Of a DNA stretch of 64,000 nt, positions 43,974 through 56,200 are shown piece after piece. A model generated the notes under the pieces. The model did no database searches and was not told where the DNA came from. It worked only from the letters and a program-made list of their open reading frames with translations. Source of the stretch: Streptomyces spirodelae (lineage in GTDB: Bacteria > Actinomycetota > Actinomycetes > Streptomycetales > Streptomycetaceae). The position numbers and the translations under genes are program-made. The stretch's first letter is position 1. Each line of letters opens with the position of its first letter. Where the stretch lies: positions 124,001 through 188,000 of the forward strand of contig NZ_JAFFZN010000007.1 of NCBI RefSeq assembly GCF_017676385.1, read 5' to 3'.

Positions 43974-45005
43974 ATGGCTAAGCGCACCCACTCCGCCCTC
44001 TCCGCCGCCTCCTCCCCGTTCCGCGGCCGGGACATCGGCATAGATCTCGGTACGGCCAACACGCTGGTGTACGAACGCGGCAGGGGCGTGGTCCTGGACG
44101 AACCCTCCGTCGTCGCGATCGACACGAACACCGGAAAAGTGCTCGCGGTCGGCGCCCAGGCACGGCAGGCCGTGGGCCGGACACCGGGAAGCATCATGGC
44201 CACCCGGCCTCTCAAAGGCGGGGTGATCACCGACTTCGAGGCGACGGAAGGCATGCTGCGGTATTTCATCCGCGCGGTCCGCGACGGAAAGGGCCGCGGC
44301 AGGTCGCCCCGGGTGGTGGTGTGCGTGCCCAGCGGCGTCACCGGAGTCGAACGGCGCGCCGTGGTGCAGACCGCCGACCGGGCGGGCGCCCGCTCGGTGC
44401 GGCTGATCGAGGAGCCCATAGCGGCGGCCATCGGCGCCGGGCTGCCGGTGCACGAGGCGCGCGGCTCGATGGTCGTGGACATCGGCGGAGGCAGTACGGA
44501 GATCGCCGTGATCTCGCTGGGCGGCATGGTCGTAGCCCGCTCCGTGCGGGTGGCGGGCGACGCGCTGGACTCGGCGATCGCCTCCTGGATCGAGCGGGAG
44601 TACACCATCGCGGTGGGCGAGCGGACCGCCGAGGAGATCAAGATGTCGCTCGGCAGCGGCGAGTTCGTCCCCGTACGCGGCCGCGACAAGCACACCGGTA
44701 TGCCCAAGGTCGTCCAGCTCTCGCCCGAGGAGATCGGCGAGGCCGTCGAACGCCCGGTGCGCTCCATCGTGGCCGCGGTGCAGGCCGCCTTCGAGGAGTG
44801 CCCGCCCGAGCTGTACGGCGACATCATGGAGCGCGGCATGGTGCTGACCGGGGGCGGTGCGCTGCTGCACGGCCTGGACGAGCGGCTGATGAAGGAGACG
44901 GGCATGCCGGTGACGGTCGCCGACGAGCCCCTGGGCTGCGTGGCCCTGGGCACGGGCCGCTGCCTGGAGGAGTACGACAAACTGGAGTCGATCTTCGCGG
45001 CGTGA
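43974..45005 (+). CDS. MreB/Mbl-like actin-fold protein
   Basis: A 343-aa bacterial actin homologue. Nucleotide-binding motifs are intact: phosphate-1 GIDLGTANTLVY, phosphate-2 VVDIGGGSTEIAVI, adenosine loop MVLTGGGALLHGLDE, plus RAGARSVRLIEEPIAAAIGAGLP. Length is typical of MreB/Mbl. No mreC/mreD follow, so it is a lone paralogue, as Streptomyces often have, perhaps for spore-wall or stress functions. The ATG at 43974 has AGGCGAG upstream. Confidence 0.9.
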   Translation: MAKRTHSALSAASSPFRGRDIGIDLGTANTLVYERGRGVVLDEPSVVAIDTNTGKVLAVGAQARQAVGRTPGSIMATRPLKGGVITDFEATEGMLRYFIRAVRDGKGRGRSPRVVVCVPSGVTGVERRAVVQTADRAGARSVRLIEEPIAAAIGAGLPVHEARGSMVVDIGGGSTEIAVISLGGMVVARSVRVAGDALDSAIASWIEREYTIAVGERTAEEIKMSLGSGEFVPVRGRDKHTGMPKVVQLSPEEIGEAVERPVRSIVAAVQAAFEECPPELYGDIMERGMVLTGGGALLHGLDERLMKETGMPVTVADEPLGCVALGTGRCLEEYDKLESIFAA

Positions 45006-45012
45006 GAGCGCA

Positions 45013-45032
45013 CGCGCCCTGCCAGGGGCGCG
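45013..45032 (+). terminator. Short hairpin after the MreB-like gene
   Basis: Stem cgcgccc/gggcgcg with a 6-nt loop, 8 nt after the stop codon. Moderately convincing. Confidence 0.5.
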
Positions 45033-45079
45033 CGGAGCCACGCGAGCTGCCCAGGGCGGCGGTGCGGGATCATGGGGGC

Positions 45080-45769
45080 ATGGCAACACACGTGATCACA
45101 GGCGCGGGCTCCGGGATCGGGGCCGAGGTGGCGCGCCGTCTCCAGGAGCGCGGCGACACCCTCTATCTGCTGGCCCGGGACGCGGGCCGGGCCAAGGAGC
45201 TGGCCCGCCGGTTCGACGGCGCCCGCACGCTGGTCGGCGACCTGGCCGAACCCGAGCGCCTCTCCTGGGCCTTCGAGCACCAGACGCTCCCCGAGGACGT
45301 CGACTCGCTGCTGCACATCGCGGGCGTCGTCGAGCTGGGCGCGGTCGGGGACTGCACCCCGAAGCTGTGGCAGGCCACCCTCGCCGCCAATCTGGTGGCC
45401 CCCGCCGAGCTGACCCGGCTGCTGCTGCCGCAGCTGCGCCGCTCCCGCGGCCACGTCGTCTTCGTCAACTCGGGCGCCGGCCTGCGGGCCAACCCCGAGT
45501 GGGGCGCGTACGCGGCCAGCAAGCACGGCCTCAGGGCGCTGGCGGACGCGCTGCGCGGCGAGGAGAGCGGCAACGGCCTGCGGGTCACCTCCGTCTATCC
45601 GGGCCGCACCGCGACGCCCATGCAGGAGAAGGTGCACCGCCAGGAGGGCAAGGAGTACGAGCCCGGCAGGTGGATCCCCGCCGAGGCGGTGGCGACCACG
45701 ATCCTGACCGCCCTCGACCTGCCCAGGGGCGCGGAGGTCACGGACCTGAGCGTAAAGCCCGGAGGCTGA
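45080..45769 (+). CDS. Short-chain dehydrogenase/reductase
   Basis: A 229-aa classical SDR with the cofactor motif TGAGSGIG (residues 7-14), LHIAGVV (NNAG equivalent), the catalytic Ser in VVFVNSGAG and YAASK. It ends soon after the TSVYPGRTATPM segment, a short form. NAD(P)H-dependent oxidoreduction of an unknown substrate. The ATG at 45080 follows a GATCAT box. Four nt separate it from the MetE-like gene, so they form an operon leading to ligA. Confidence 0.88.
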   Translation: MATHVITGAGSGIGAEVARRLQERGDTLYLLARDAGRAKELARRFDGARTLVGDLAEPERLSWAFEHQTLPEDVDSLLHIAGVVELGAVGDCTPKLWQATLAANLVAPAELTRLLLPQLRRSRGHVVFVNSGAGLRANPEWGAYAASKHGLRALADALRGEESGNGLRVTSVYPGRTATPMQEKVHRQEGKEYEPGRWIPAEAVATTILTALDLPRGAEVTDLSVKPGG

Positions 45770-45773
45770 CCCG

Positions 45774-49072
<3,299 letters not shown>

Positions 49073-49365
49073 CGGCGGAGCGTGCCACCAGGGGTGAGTC
49101 CGGGGCGCTCCCAACGCCCCTATCGCACACCGCCGTTCACGCACAGGCCACATCCAGCCACCCGCGCCCCGCCCCTCACGGGCACGGCCCCGGGCCGCTC
49201 AGCACCAGCAGCCGTACGACGCGGCGGAGTTGGGCACGATCGGCGTAGACGCATTCAGGGCAACAGCGGCCGATCGCTGCCCCTCTCCCCAGGCAGCGGC
49301 CTACTGTTGACATAGACGCCTGTCGTGGCGAGGGGCAGGCGTGGACGGCTGCGAGAGGGACCAGG

Positions 49366-51657
49366 ATGCTGGATTTCTCCGGGGGATCCAGGCCCCCGTT
49401 CTCCCGCCTGCCCTCGGACGGCACCCGGGGCAGGGCGGGACGAGACGCCGGGGCGGGCAGGTCCGGGGGCAGGACGGCGAGCGGCAGGACGGGGGCGCGC
49501 GACGACGCGGCCACCGGCGGACGACCGGACGGCGGAGGTTCTCCGTCGGACGGCACGTCAGGCGGCATGTCGGGCGGCATGTCGGGCGGCGGCGAGGAAG
49601 CGTGGCTCGCGCGGCTGGTCGCGCTGCGCCCGCCGCTGCTGCCCGTGCTGGCCGTGGCCGCCGCTGCGCTGGCGCTGGCCGCCGGTACGGCGCGGGTGCT
49701 GTGGCGGGGCCACGCACTCTTCCCCGACGGCGCGGCCGGCTGGTCGTTCGCGCTGCTGACCGGCTGTGTGGTGGCGCATCTGGTCACCATGAGCCGGGAC
49801 CGCTGGTGGGGCGGTACGGGCTCGGGGCCCGCGCTGACGCTGGCGATCCTGCTGCTGCACGGCTGGGTGCCCGCGCTGCTGGTCAGCCTCGCCGTCGTCG
49901 TCCTGGTCGGTGCGGCGCGCCGGACCAGGTGGCGACAGGCCCTTGTGCACGGGGCCGTCGACATCCTGGGCATCGGCGCCGCCGGCTTCGTCCTCACGCT
50001 GTGCGGCGTGCACCCCTCGGTGGAGCAACCCTGGCGGCCCGACACCTGGTCGGCGGCGGCAGCCGCCCTGATCCCGCTGGTCGCCGGCGTCTATCTGCTG
50101 GTGACCCGGGCGCTGCAGTGGTTCTGCTTCGCGCCGCGCACCCGCGGGCTGCCCTCGGCGCTGCGCACCGCGCTGGTACGGCAGGGCCTGGTGGCCGTCG
50201 CGCTGCTGGGCATCGCGCCGCTCATCGTCGTCGTCGCCGTCCACAAGCCGCTGCTGCTCCCGCTGTTCGCCGTTCCGCTGATCGCGCTCGACTCCACGCT
50301 GCGCATCGCCCGCGCCCGTGCCGAGGAACAGCTCCGCGACCCGCTGACCGGGCTGCCCAACCGGCTGTGGCTACTGGAGCGCGCCTGGGCAGCGCTGGAC
50401 GAGGCCGAACGCACCTCGGCGCGCTCCGCGCTCGTCCTCATCGACCTCGACCGCTTCCGCTCCGTCAACGACACGCTCGGCCACCTGGCCGGCGACCGGC
50501 TGCTGTTGCAGATCGCCGAACGGCTGCGCGCCGCGCTGCCCCGCGGCGCCGAGGCCGCCCGGCTCGGCGGGGACGAGTTCGCCGTGCTGCTGCCCGTCGC
50601 CGACTCCACCACCAGCGCCCAGCGCATCGCCCGCAGCCTCGTCTCGGCGCTCAGCTCCCCCCTCGACCTGGACGGGCTGACGCTGGTGCTGGAGGCCAGC
50701 GCCGGGGTCGCCGTCTACCCGGAACACGCCACCGAGGCCGAGGGGCTGCTGCGCCGCGCCGATGTGGCGATGTACGAGGCCAAGCGCGACCGCACCGCCG
50801 TCGAGGTCTACGAGGCCACCCGGGACGGCAACACCCCCGACCGGCTCGGCCTGCTGGCCGACCTGCGCCGGGCCCTGGACGCGGGCGAGGTCGAGCTGCA
50901 CTACCAGCCCAAGGTCGGCTTCGACGGCACCGTCTCCGGTCTCGAGGCGCTCGTGCGCTGGGCACACCCCGAGCGCGGCCGGGTCCCTCCGGACGAGTTC
51001 ATCGCCATCGCCGAGACGTCCGGGCTGATGCCGAGGCTGACGGAGTACGTGCTGGAGACGGCGCTCGCACAGGTGGCGCGGTGGCGCGCGGGTGGGCTGA
51101 CGGTGCCGGTCGCCGTCAACGTCTCACCGCGTGACGTCCACTCGCCGGGCTTCGCCGGCGCCGTCGCGGCACGGCTCGCCCGGCACGGGGTACCACCTGG
51201 CGCGCTCCAGCTGGAGATCACCGAGCATGTGCTGCTGGAGGACCCGCAGCAGGCGGCCGACACCCTGGCCGGACTGACCGGACACGGCGTCAAGATGTCG
51301 CTGGACGACTTCGGTACGGGCTACTCCTCGCTGGTCCACCTGCGGCGGCTGCCGGTGAGCGAGCTGAAGATCGACCGGTCGTTCGTGGCGCGGCTGGCGG
51401 TGGACACCGAGGACGCGGAGATCGTGCGCTGCACCGTCGATCTGGCGCACTCGCTGGGGCTGCTGGTGGTCGCCGAGGGCGTCGAGGACGACGAGACCTG
51501 GGAGCGGCTGCGGGATCTGGGGTGCGACGCGGTGCAGGGGTGGTTGGTGGCCGCCGCGATGCCCCCTGGGGAGACCACCGCGTGGTTGCGGGCCCGCGAT
51601 GTGCCGGCCTCCCATTCGGTGCCGTCTCCTTCCGGGCCGCCCGCGCGCACGCCGTAA
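49366..51657 (+). CDS. rmdB: Membrane GGDEF-EAL cyclic-di-GMP enzyme (RmdB-like)
   Basis: A 763-aa protein with a Gly/Ser-rich N-terminus containing repeated SGGM, a multi-span membrane region (about residues 88-300), a GGDEF domain with an intact RLGGDEF (near 401) and an EAL domain with an intact EAL (near 526) and DDFGTGYSSL. Both catalytic signatures look active. Position beside ligA and domain order match S. coelicolor RmdB (SCO5495, as I recall), a phosphodiesterase affecting development; the symbol rests on that recollection. The ATG at 49366 has AGAGGGA 6 nt upstream. Confidence 0.85.
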   Translation: MLDFSGGSRPPFSRLPSDGTRGRAGRDAGAGRSGGRTASGRTGARDDAATGGRPDGGGSPSDGTSGGMSGGMSGGGEEAWLARLVALRPPLLPVLAVAAAALALAAGTARVLWRGHALFPDGAAGWSFALLTGCVVAHLVTMSRDRWWGGTGSGPALTLAILLLHGWVPALLVSLAVVVLVGAARRTRWRQALVHGAVDILGIGAAGFVLTLCGVHPSVEQPWRPDTWSAAAAALIPLVAGVYLLVTRALQWFCFAPRTRGLPSALRTALVRQGLVAVALLGIAPLIVVVAVHKPLLLPLFAVPLIALDSTLRIARARAEEQLRDPLTGLPNRLWLLERAWAALDEAERTSARSALVLIDLDRFRSVNDTLGHLAGDRLLLQIAERLRAALPRGAEAARLGGDEFAVLLPVADSTTSAQRIARSLVSALSSPLDLDGLTLVLEASAGVAVYPEHATEAEGLLRRADVAMYEAKRDRTAVEVYEATRDGNTPDRLGLLADLRRALDAGEVELHYQPKVGFDGTVSGLEALVRWAHPERGRVPPDEFIAIAETSGLMPRLTEYVLETALAQVARWRAGGLTVPVAVNVSPRDVHSPGFAGAVAARLARHGVPPGALQLEITEHVLLEDPQQAADTLAGLTGHGVKMSLDDFGTGYSSLVHLRRLPVSELKIDRSFVARLAVDTEDAEIVRCTVDLAHSLGLLVVAEGVEDDETWERLRDLGCDAVQGWLVAAAMPPGETTAWLRARDVPASHSVPSPSGPPARTP

Positions 51658-51660
51658 GGG

Positions 51661-51750
51661 AGGTGCCCCCAGGGCGCAGGGTGGACAGGGGCGGTGAGAG
51701 TGCCCGTGCGCACTGTGCTGAAGGTGCCCCCAGGGCGCAGGGTGGACAGG
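51661..51750. repeat. Two perfect 29-nt direct repeats between convergent genes
   Basis: A 29-nt unit starting aggtgcccccagggcgcagg and ending gtggacagg is present at 51661-51689 and 51722-51750, with a 61-nt offset. It fills the gap between the GGDEF-EAL gene and the convergent serine hydrolase. A related copy in the opposite orientation lies at 38895-38932, so this is probably a dispersed intergenic repeat or terminator-associated element. Confidence 0.8.
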
Positions 51751-51769
51751 CGCAGCCCCCGTTGCGGGG

Positions 51770-52855
51770 TCAGCTCTCCTGGCCCGCTAGTTGGTACAGC
51801 AGCTCATAGGCGAGGGGCACCAGGTGGCAGGGGCGGCCCCGGCGGGTGGCGAAGGCGGCCAGGCCGATGCCGGACGCGGGGTGGTAGCCGCAGAACGCCT
51901 GCTGGCCGAAGGTCGCACCGGCGTGGAAGAGCATCGGTCCGCCGGGTGCGGGGTGCTGGAACCAGGTGAGGGTGTGGGTCTCGCCGCGCGGCCCGCCCCG
52001 GTGGAGCTGCGGCGTCTGCACTTCCTCCAGCGGGCCGCTCAACGGGCTGCCCGCGGGGTCCAGATGGGCCTCCAGAAAGCTGAGCATGTCCTGCGGGGTG
52101 GCCCGGACGGCGCCGGCGGCGGCGAATGCGCCCATGTCGGTGGCGGGGACGGGGGTGCGGCCGTCCCTGCGGTATCCGACCGCGTCCGCGCCCGCCGGGC
52201 CGGGCCCCAGCGTGGTGCCGGTCAGCCCGAGGGGCCGCAGCACCCGGGTGCCCAGCACGGCCGGGAACGTTTCCCCAGCCGCCCGGGCCAGTGCGGGACC
52301 CAGCAGCGAGACGCCGAAGTTGGAGTAGATCCAGCGGCGGCCCGCACGGTGCCGGGGCCGGATGTCGGCGAACGTTCGCAGCAGCCGGTCGGTGTCGTAG
52401 CGGGCGTAGCCGCTGTCGTAGGGGCGCAGCAGCGCTCCCGGGAGCAGGCGGTGCGGAATGCGCGGCAGTCCTGAGGTGTGGGTGGCCAGATGGCGCAGCG
52501 TGATGTCGTGTGAGGCGCGGTGCGGCAGCCGCAGCGTGGGCGGCAGATGGGCGGCCAGCCGGTCGTCCTGCCCCAGCAGCCCCTCGGCGGCGAGGGTGGC
52601 GAGCAGCAGCACGGTGTAGGTCTTGGAGATCGAGCCGAGTTCGTAGCGCAGCGCCTCCCTGGGGGTCGCGGACTCGGGGCCACGTCCGGCGGTCACCACG
52701 GTGCGCCGCCCTCGCCGGGTGACGGCGAGTACCACGTCCGGGGCCTCGATCCGCGCCGCCTCCAGGGTGAGCCGGTCCCGCAGCGAGGCCCCGGCGCCGT
52801 CCGGCGTCGCGGGTTCCGCAGCCAGGCGCTCCGCCGCCGTGTGCTCCGTCGTCAC
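51770..52855 (-). CDS. Serine hydrolase, beta-lactamase/class C penicillin-binding fold
   Basis: A 361-aa beta-lactamase-superfamily protein with the S-x-x-K nucleophile in GSISKTYTVLLL, the Y-x-N motif in IYSNFGVSLLG, and a C-terminal HAGATFGQQAF in place of the KTG/HxG triad. There is no obvious signal peptide, so it is probably cytoplasmic: an esterase, amidase or D-aminopeptidase. The GTG at 52855 overlaps the stop of the upstream gene (GTGA). It is the last gene of the unexplained operon from 55693. Confidence 0.82.
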   Translation of the reverse strand: MTTEHTAAERLAAEPATPDGAGASLRDRLTLEAARIEAPDVVLAVTRRGRRTVVTAGRGPESATPREALRYELGSISKTYTVLLLATLAAEGLLGQDDRLAAHLPPTLRLPHRASHDITLRHLATHTSGLPRIPHRLLPGALLRPYDSGYARYDTDRLLRTFADIRPRHRAGRRWIYSNFGVSLLGPALARAAGETFPAVLGTRVLRPLGLTGTTLGPGPAGADAVGYRRDGRTPVPATDMGAFAAAGAVRATPQDMLSFLEAHLDPAGSPLSGPLEEVQTPQLHRGGPRGETHTLTWFQHPAPGGPMLFHAGATFGQQAFCGYHPASGIGLAAFATRRGRPCHLVPLAYELLYQLAGQES

Positions 52856-53799
52856 GCGCCCGCCCCCGTGCCGTCGGCCGAGAGGGAGCGGGAGGTGGCC
52901 ATGGCGGACGCGAACGCGGCGACCAGCGTGGGGTGGTGCACGATGTCGAAGACGTCGGACGGGTCGCCCTCCGGCAGCCGTCCGCACAGCGGCATCGCTC
53001 CCGTCGCGGACTGCGCCGCCGCGTACCGCTCCCACAGCTGCCCGTCCAGCGTGGGGTGCGGCAGGCAGGCGTCGACGATCAGGAGCTCGCCCAGCAGGTC
53101 CCAGTGTTCGAGCTCGGCCCAGTCGGCCGCCCAGGCGGGCAGATACAGCTCGATGTAGTCGGCGAGCGGCTCCGGGAGGCGGCCTGGGTTCTCGCCCCAG
53201 TTGGTGAGGTGGAAGACGGTGTGGGTGATGTCGTAGGCGATGTGCAGATGCACCGTCCACGGCTCGGGACGCTGTCCGAGCCAGGTGGCCGCGGCCGCCT
53301 CCGCGAAGTCGCCGCTGGGCGTCAGCCCCATCCTGCGCTCGGCGTTGAGTACGCCGAGCCGGCGGTTGGGCTGCATCTCCAGCGCCCGCCAGGTGGCCGT
53401 GGTCCGGGGCGTGGCCAAGGCGGCCTCCAGCCCTGGGTGCCGGTAGTCCAGCTCGTGGAAGACCGCGTACATCTCCAGTGCCACCGGTGAGAACGGCTCG
53501 TTGTGCTGGTGCCGGGCCAGCACGTTGCCGCCGTCCAGCAACTCGCGCCAGGCGAAGTCCAGCAGGGAGCCGGCCCGCTCCCGCTGGCGGCTGCCTGCCA
53601 CGCCTTCGCGGAAGAGCATCCGCATGTTGATCGCCAGTTCGCCGATCGGCTTGAGCCTCTCCACCAGCGCGTCGCCCCGTGCCAGGTCCCTCTCGGTGAG
53701 CCGGAAGTGGTCACGGTTGGCGTCGAGCCAGGTCAGCGCGCGGTCTCCGACGCTGTGCAGCAGTGCGGGGGGTGCGGGAGCGGGAGCGGTCACGGTCAT
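52852..53799 (-). CDS. Uncharacterised protein, paralogue 1 with a THxVFH motif
   Basis: A 315-aa soluble helical protein that I cannot assign with certainty (it recalls the DUF6895 type). It aligns clearly with the next gene: LKPIGELA, LNAERRMGLTPSGDFAEA, YDITHTVFHLTNWG (H193-x3-H197), then LPAWAADWAELEHWDLLGELL. Conserved H-x3-H plus acidic/Trp surroundings suggest a metal or catalytic site. The ATG at 53799 overlaps the preceding stop (ATGA). Function unknown; likely works as a pair with its paralogue. Confidence 0.7.
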   Translation of the reverse strand: MTVTAPAPAPPALLHSVGDRALTWLDANRDHFRLTERDLARGDALVERLKPIGELAINMRMLFREGVAGSRQRERAGSLLDFAWRELLDGGNVLARHQHNEPFSPVALEMYAVFHELDYRHPGLEAALATPRTTATWRALEMQPNRRLGVLNAERRMGLTPSGDFAEAAAATWLGQRPEPWTVHLHIAYDITHTVFHLTNWGENPGRLPEPLADYIELYLPAWAADWAELEHWDLLGELLIVDACLPHPTLDGQLWERYAAAQSATGAMPLCGRLPEGDPSDVFDIVHHPTLVAAFASAMATSRSLSADGTGAGA

Positions 53800-54797
53800 C
53801 CGGTGGCCTCGCTGTCCGGTGTGGGGGCGGGCGTGGGTGCCGGGGCGGGGGTCGTCCGGGCCAGGGTGGCGGCGAAGGCGAGTACGAGGGTGGAGTGGTA
53901 GCAGGCACGGAAGACCTCGGCGGTGCCGGTTCCGGGCACGGGAGGTGCGCCCCGCTCGGTGAGGGCACCGTCAGGCGTTCTGGCGTCCGCCAGCCGCCGC
54001 CAGGCCACCGGGTCGAACGGCGCGCCGGGCACACACGCCGCCACCGCCAGCAGCTCGCCCACCAGGTCCCAGGACTCCTCCTCCAGCCAGCCGGCGACCC
54101 ACGCGGGCAGCCACAGCCGCAGATACTCCGCGGCCGAGGGGGCCAGCCGGGTCCGCTCCCGGCCCCAGTCGGTGACGTGGAAGACGTCGTGCGTGAGCCC
54201 GTAGGCCGTTCTGCAGTCGAGGAACCAGGGCTCCGACAGCCGGCCCAGCCCTGTGTGGGCCAGTACGGCCCCGAATTCGGCGTGCGGCCGCAGCCCGATC
54301 CGGGCCTCGGCGTTGAGCATGGAGAGGGTGCGGGTGTGGTCGTCCTGCGCCACCTGCCAGCCCCGCAGGGCCGTCGTCGTGCGGATCAGCTTCTCCGCCG
54401 CGGCGTTGCGCAGCCCGGCCCGTGCGAAGACGCCGTACAGCTCCACCGGGTAGCCGGCCTGCGGCTCTCCTCTGACCAGTTCGGCGAGCAGGTCGCCCTC
54501 GCGGGTCTCCTGCCAGGTGTACGCGAACAGCCGTTCCGCCCGGGCGCGCAGCGCGGGCAGCGGGTGGCAGGAGGCGATCATCCCCGTCAGCTCGGCGAGC
54601 TCGCCGAGCGGTTTGAGGGTCAGATTGGGGTCGGCGGTCGTGGTGGCTTCGGGCGGCAGCCGGAAGGAGTCCAGGTGACGTTCGGTCCACTGCAGGCTCT
54701 CGTCCACGAGCACGTCGAGGAGCTCGTTGCCCCCTGCGCCCGGCTCTTCCCCCGGTTCGCGGTGCGGTGCCGGGGCCGCCTGGCGGGTGGTGGTCAT
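53796..54797 (-). CDS. Uncharacterised protein, paralogue 2 with a THxVFH motif
   Basis: A 333-aa protein homologous to the following gene over most of its length: LKPLGELAELTGM, MLNAEARIGLRPHAEFG, YGLTHDVFHVTDWG (H203-x3-H207), LPAWVAGWLEEESWDLVGELL. It differs in the middle third and ends in a Pro/Ala/Thr-rich tail (APAPTPAPTP), as if for a flexible linker. The ATG at 54797 overlaps the stop of the 234-aa gene (ATGA). No known function. Confidence 0.7.
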   Translation of the reverse strand: MTTTRQAAPAPHREPGEEPGAGGNELLDVLVDESLQWTERHLDSFRLPPEATTTADPNLTLKPLGELAELTGMIASCHPLPALRARAERLFAYTWQETREGDLLAELVRGEPQAGYPVELYGVFARAGLRNAAAEKLIRTTTALRGWQVAQDDHTRTLSMLNAEARIGLRPHAEFGAVLAHTGLGRLSEPWFLDCRTAYGLTHDVFHVTDWGRERTRLAPSAAEYLRLWLPAWVAGWLEEESWDLVGELLAVAACVPGAPFDPVAWRRLADARTPDGALTERGAPPVPGTGTAEVFRACYHSTLVLAFAATLARTTPAPAPTPAPTPDSEATG

Positions 54798-55498
54798 CGG
54801 CCCCGTCCGAAGAAGCGCTGTGCTGCGGTGACATGGAGGGCCACTCTGGGGTCGTCGCTCATCTGCCGTACGAAGCGCAGCCCGTTGTCCAGGCCGAGGC
54901 TGGCCGGTGTCCGCGGCAGCCGGGCCAGCCAGCGGCCCAGTCCGGCCGACTGCAGCCAGTCGCGGCGGCGTACCGCGCGGACGAAGCCGCGGGCCAGGTC
55001 CTCGGTGCGGTCGGTCAGCCGGTCGGTGAGATCGAGGGCGAGTCCGGGCAGCGCGAGTGCCGCCAGCTGGGAAGCGCGGTGGGACAGCCGGGGCCATGGG
55101 TCGGAGGCGAGCCAGTCGTCCCCGGGCTCGGGCGGGGCCGGCCAGTCCGTCGTATGGCCGGGCAGCAACGCGCGGGAGGCTTCGACCAGCCCGTGGTAGC
55201 TCCACACCGAGACCGCCGCGGTGTCGCCGCTGGGCGGGAACGCGGTCAGCGCCTCGCGCACCATCGCCGCGTCCGCGCTGCCGGCACCGTCGGCTCCGGG
55301 GTGGCCGTCCAGCGCGTACGGGGCGAGCGCGTCGGCGCCCAGTACCCGGACGGCGGCGGGGGCGAGCGCGTCCTCCTGCCGCAGCGCCCTGGAGAGGGCG
55401 TAAGGATCGCCCTCGCCGCTGAGGGCAAGGGCGATCTCGGATGCGGCATCAGCGATGACCGCGCTCAAGGCGGCTGCTCCCTGTGCCTGTTCCGTCAA
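54794..55498 (-). CDS. Uncharacterised 234-aa protein of the coupled operon
   Basis: No family recognised. Helical, with ASEIALALSGEGDPYALSRA near the N-terminus, SVWSYHGLVEASRALLPGH in the middle and a basic C-terminus RDWLQSAGLGRWLARLPRT. The TTG at 55498 has AGGGGG 7 nt upstream. It lies 9 bp after the 61-aa gene and overlaps the next gene by 4 bp. Its place between a small peptide and the two paralogues suggests a joint pathway or complex. Confidence 0.65.
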   Translation of the reverse strand: MTEQAQGAAALSAVIADAASEIALALSGEGDPYALSRALRQEDALAPAAVRVLGADALAPYALDGHPGADGAGSADAAMVREALTAFPPSGDTAAVSVWSYHGLVEASRALLPGHTTDWPAPPEPGDDWLASDPWPRLSHRASQLAALALPGLALDLTDRLTDRTEDLARGFVRAVRRRDWLQSAGLGRWLARLPRTPASLGLDNGLRFVRQMSDDPRVALHVTAAQRFFGRGR

Positions 55499-55507
55499 GA
55501 CGGCCCC

Positions 55508-55693
55508 CTACTTGGTGTCCGTCTTGGGACGGGGGGTGGGGGGAGCGGCGAGCAGCAGACCGAGCAGCAGGACGGCGCCCGCGCACTCGCGGCTGTCACG
55601 GAAGGTGCCGTCCGGCTCGGGGGCGTTCATGAGGCCCTCGACCTCAGCGGCCAGTGCGGTGGTCTCGGCCGGAGCCGTGCGATCCATAGGCAT
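55508..55693 (-). CDS. 61-aa protein, first gene of the accessory operon
   Basis: Reads DRTAPAETTALAAEVEGLMN, then PEPDGTFRDSRECAG, a hydrophobic segment AVLLLGLLLAAPPTP and a Lys/Thr end. One cysteine precedes the hydrophobic stretch. It may be a small membrane protein or a precursor peptide handled by the downstream genes; nothing in the sequence decides. The ATG at 55693 has AAAGGAG 9 nt upstream (an ATG at 55687 is also possible). Confidence 0.65.
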   Translation of the reverse strand: MPMDRTAPAETTALAAEVEGLMNAPEPDGTFRDSRECAGAVLLLGLLLAAPPTPRPKTDTK

Positions 55694-55825
55694 ACCATCA
55701 CTCCTTTTCCTCTAGGGACCTCTCTATCGTGACCCTCACCCCATATGTCCGCAATTCGGGCGAAACGCCCACTGTACGGGCTCATGGGTGGGCAGCAGCC
55801 CGGGCGGGGGCGAGCGGGAAAGCCG

Positions 55826-55856
55826 TTCCCGGGCAGTCGGGGGCGACCCATAGGAT
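55826..55856 (+). promoter_or_regulatory. Probable promoter of gatCAB
   Basis: A TAGGAT -10 box at 55851-55856 lies 39 nt before the gatC start; TTCCCG at 55826-55831 is a weak -35 at 19-nt spacing. The same TAGGATTGGGG context occurs before the cysteine desulfurase start. Confidence 0.5.
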
Positions 55857-55895
55857 TGGGGCGGACCATCCGACACTCACCCAGAGGACCGCTGC

Positions 55896-56195
55896 ATGCC
55901 TGGCATCTCGCGCGAGGAGGTCGCCCACCTCGCGAAGCTGGCGCGCCTGGAGCTGAAAGGCGAAGAGCTCGACCACTTCGCCGGACAGCTCGACGACATC
56001 ATCGGCGCGGTAGCCGCCGTCTCCGAGGTCGCCGACGACGCTTCCGTACCGCCGACCTCCCACCCGCTCCCGCTCACCAATGTCATGCGACCGGACGAGG
56101 TCCGTGCGTCGTTGACCCCGCAGCAGGCGCTCTCCGGCGCCCCGGCGCAGGAGCAGCAGCGTTTCAAGGTGCCGCAGATCCTGGGGGAGGAGTGA
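55896..56195 (+). CDS. gatC: Asp-tRNA(Asn)/Glu-tRNA(Gln) amidotransferase subunit C
   Basis: Small assembly subunit of GatCAB, which amidates Glu-tRNA(Gln) (and Asp-tRNA(Asn)). The 99-aa protein shows [17 protein letters not shown] and [14 protein letters not shown]. The ATG at 55896 follows AGAGGA at 7 nt. First gene of the gat operon. Confidence 0.95.
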   Translation: MPGISREEVAHLAKLARLELKGEELDHFAGQLDDIIGAVAAVSEVADDASVPPTSHPLPLTNVMRPDEVRASLTPQQALSGAPAQEQQRFKVPQILGEE

Positions 56196-56200
56196 CGGCG

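Noticed and set aside
49302..49312. TTGACA -35 box before the GGDEF-EAL gene
   Set aside because: No acceptable -10 at 16-19 nt; overlap with a TACTGT word makes the match ambiguous.
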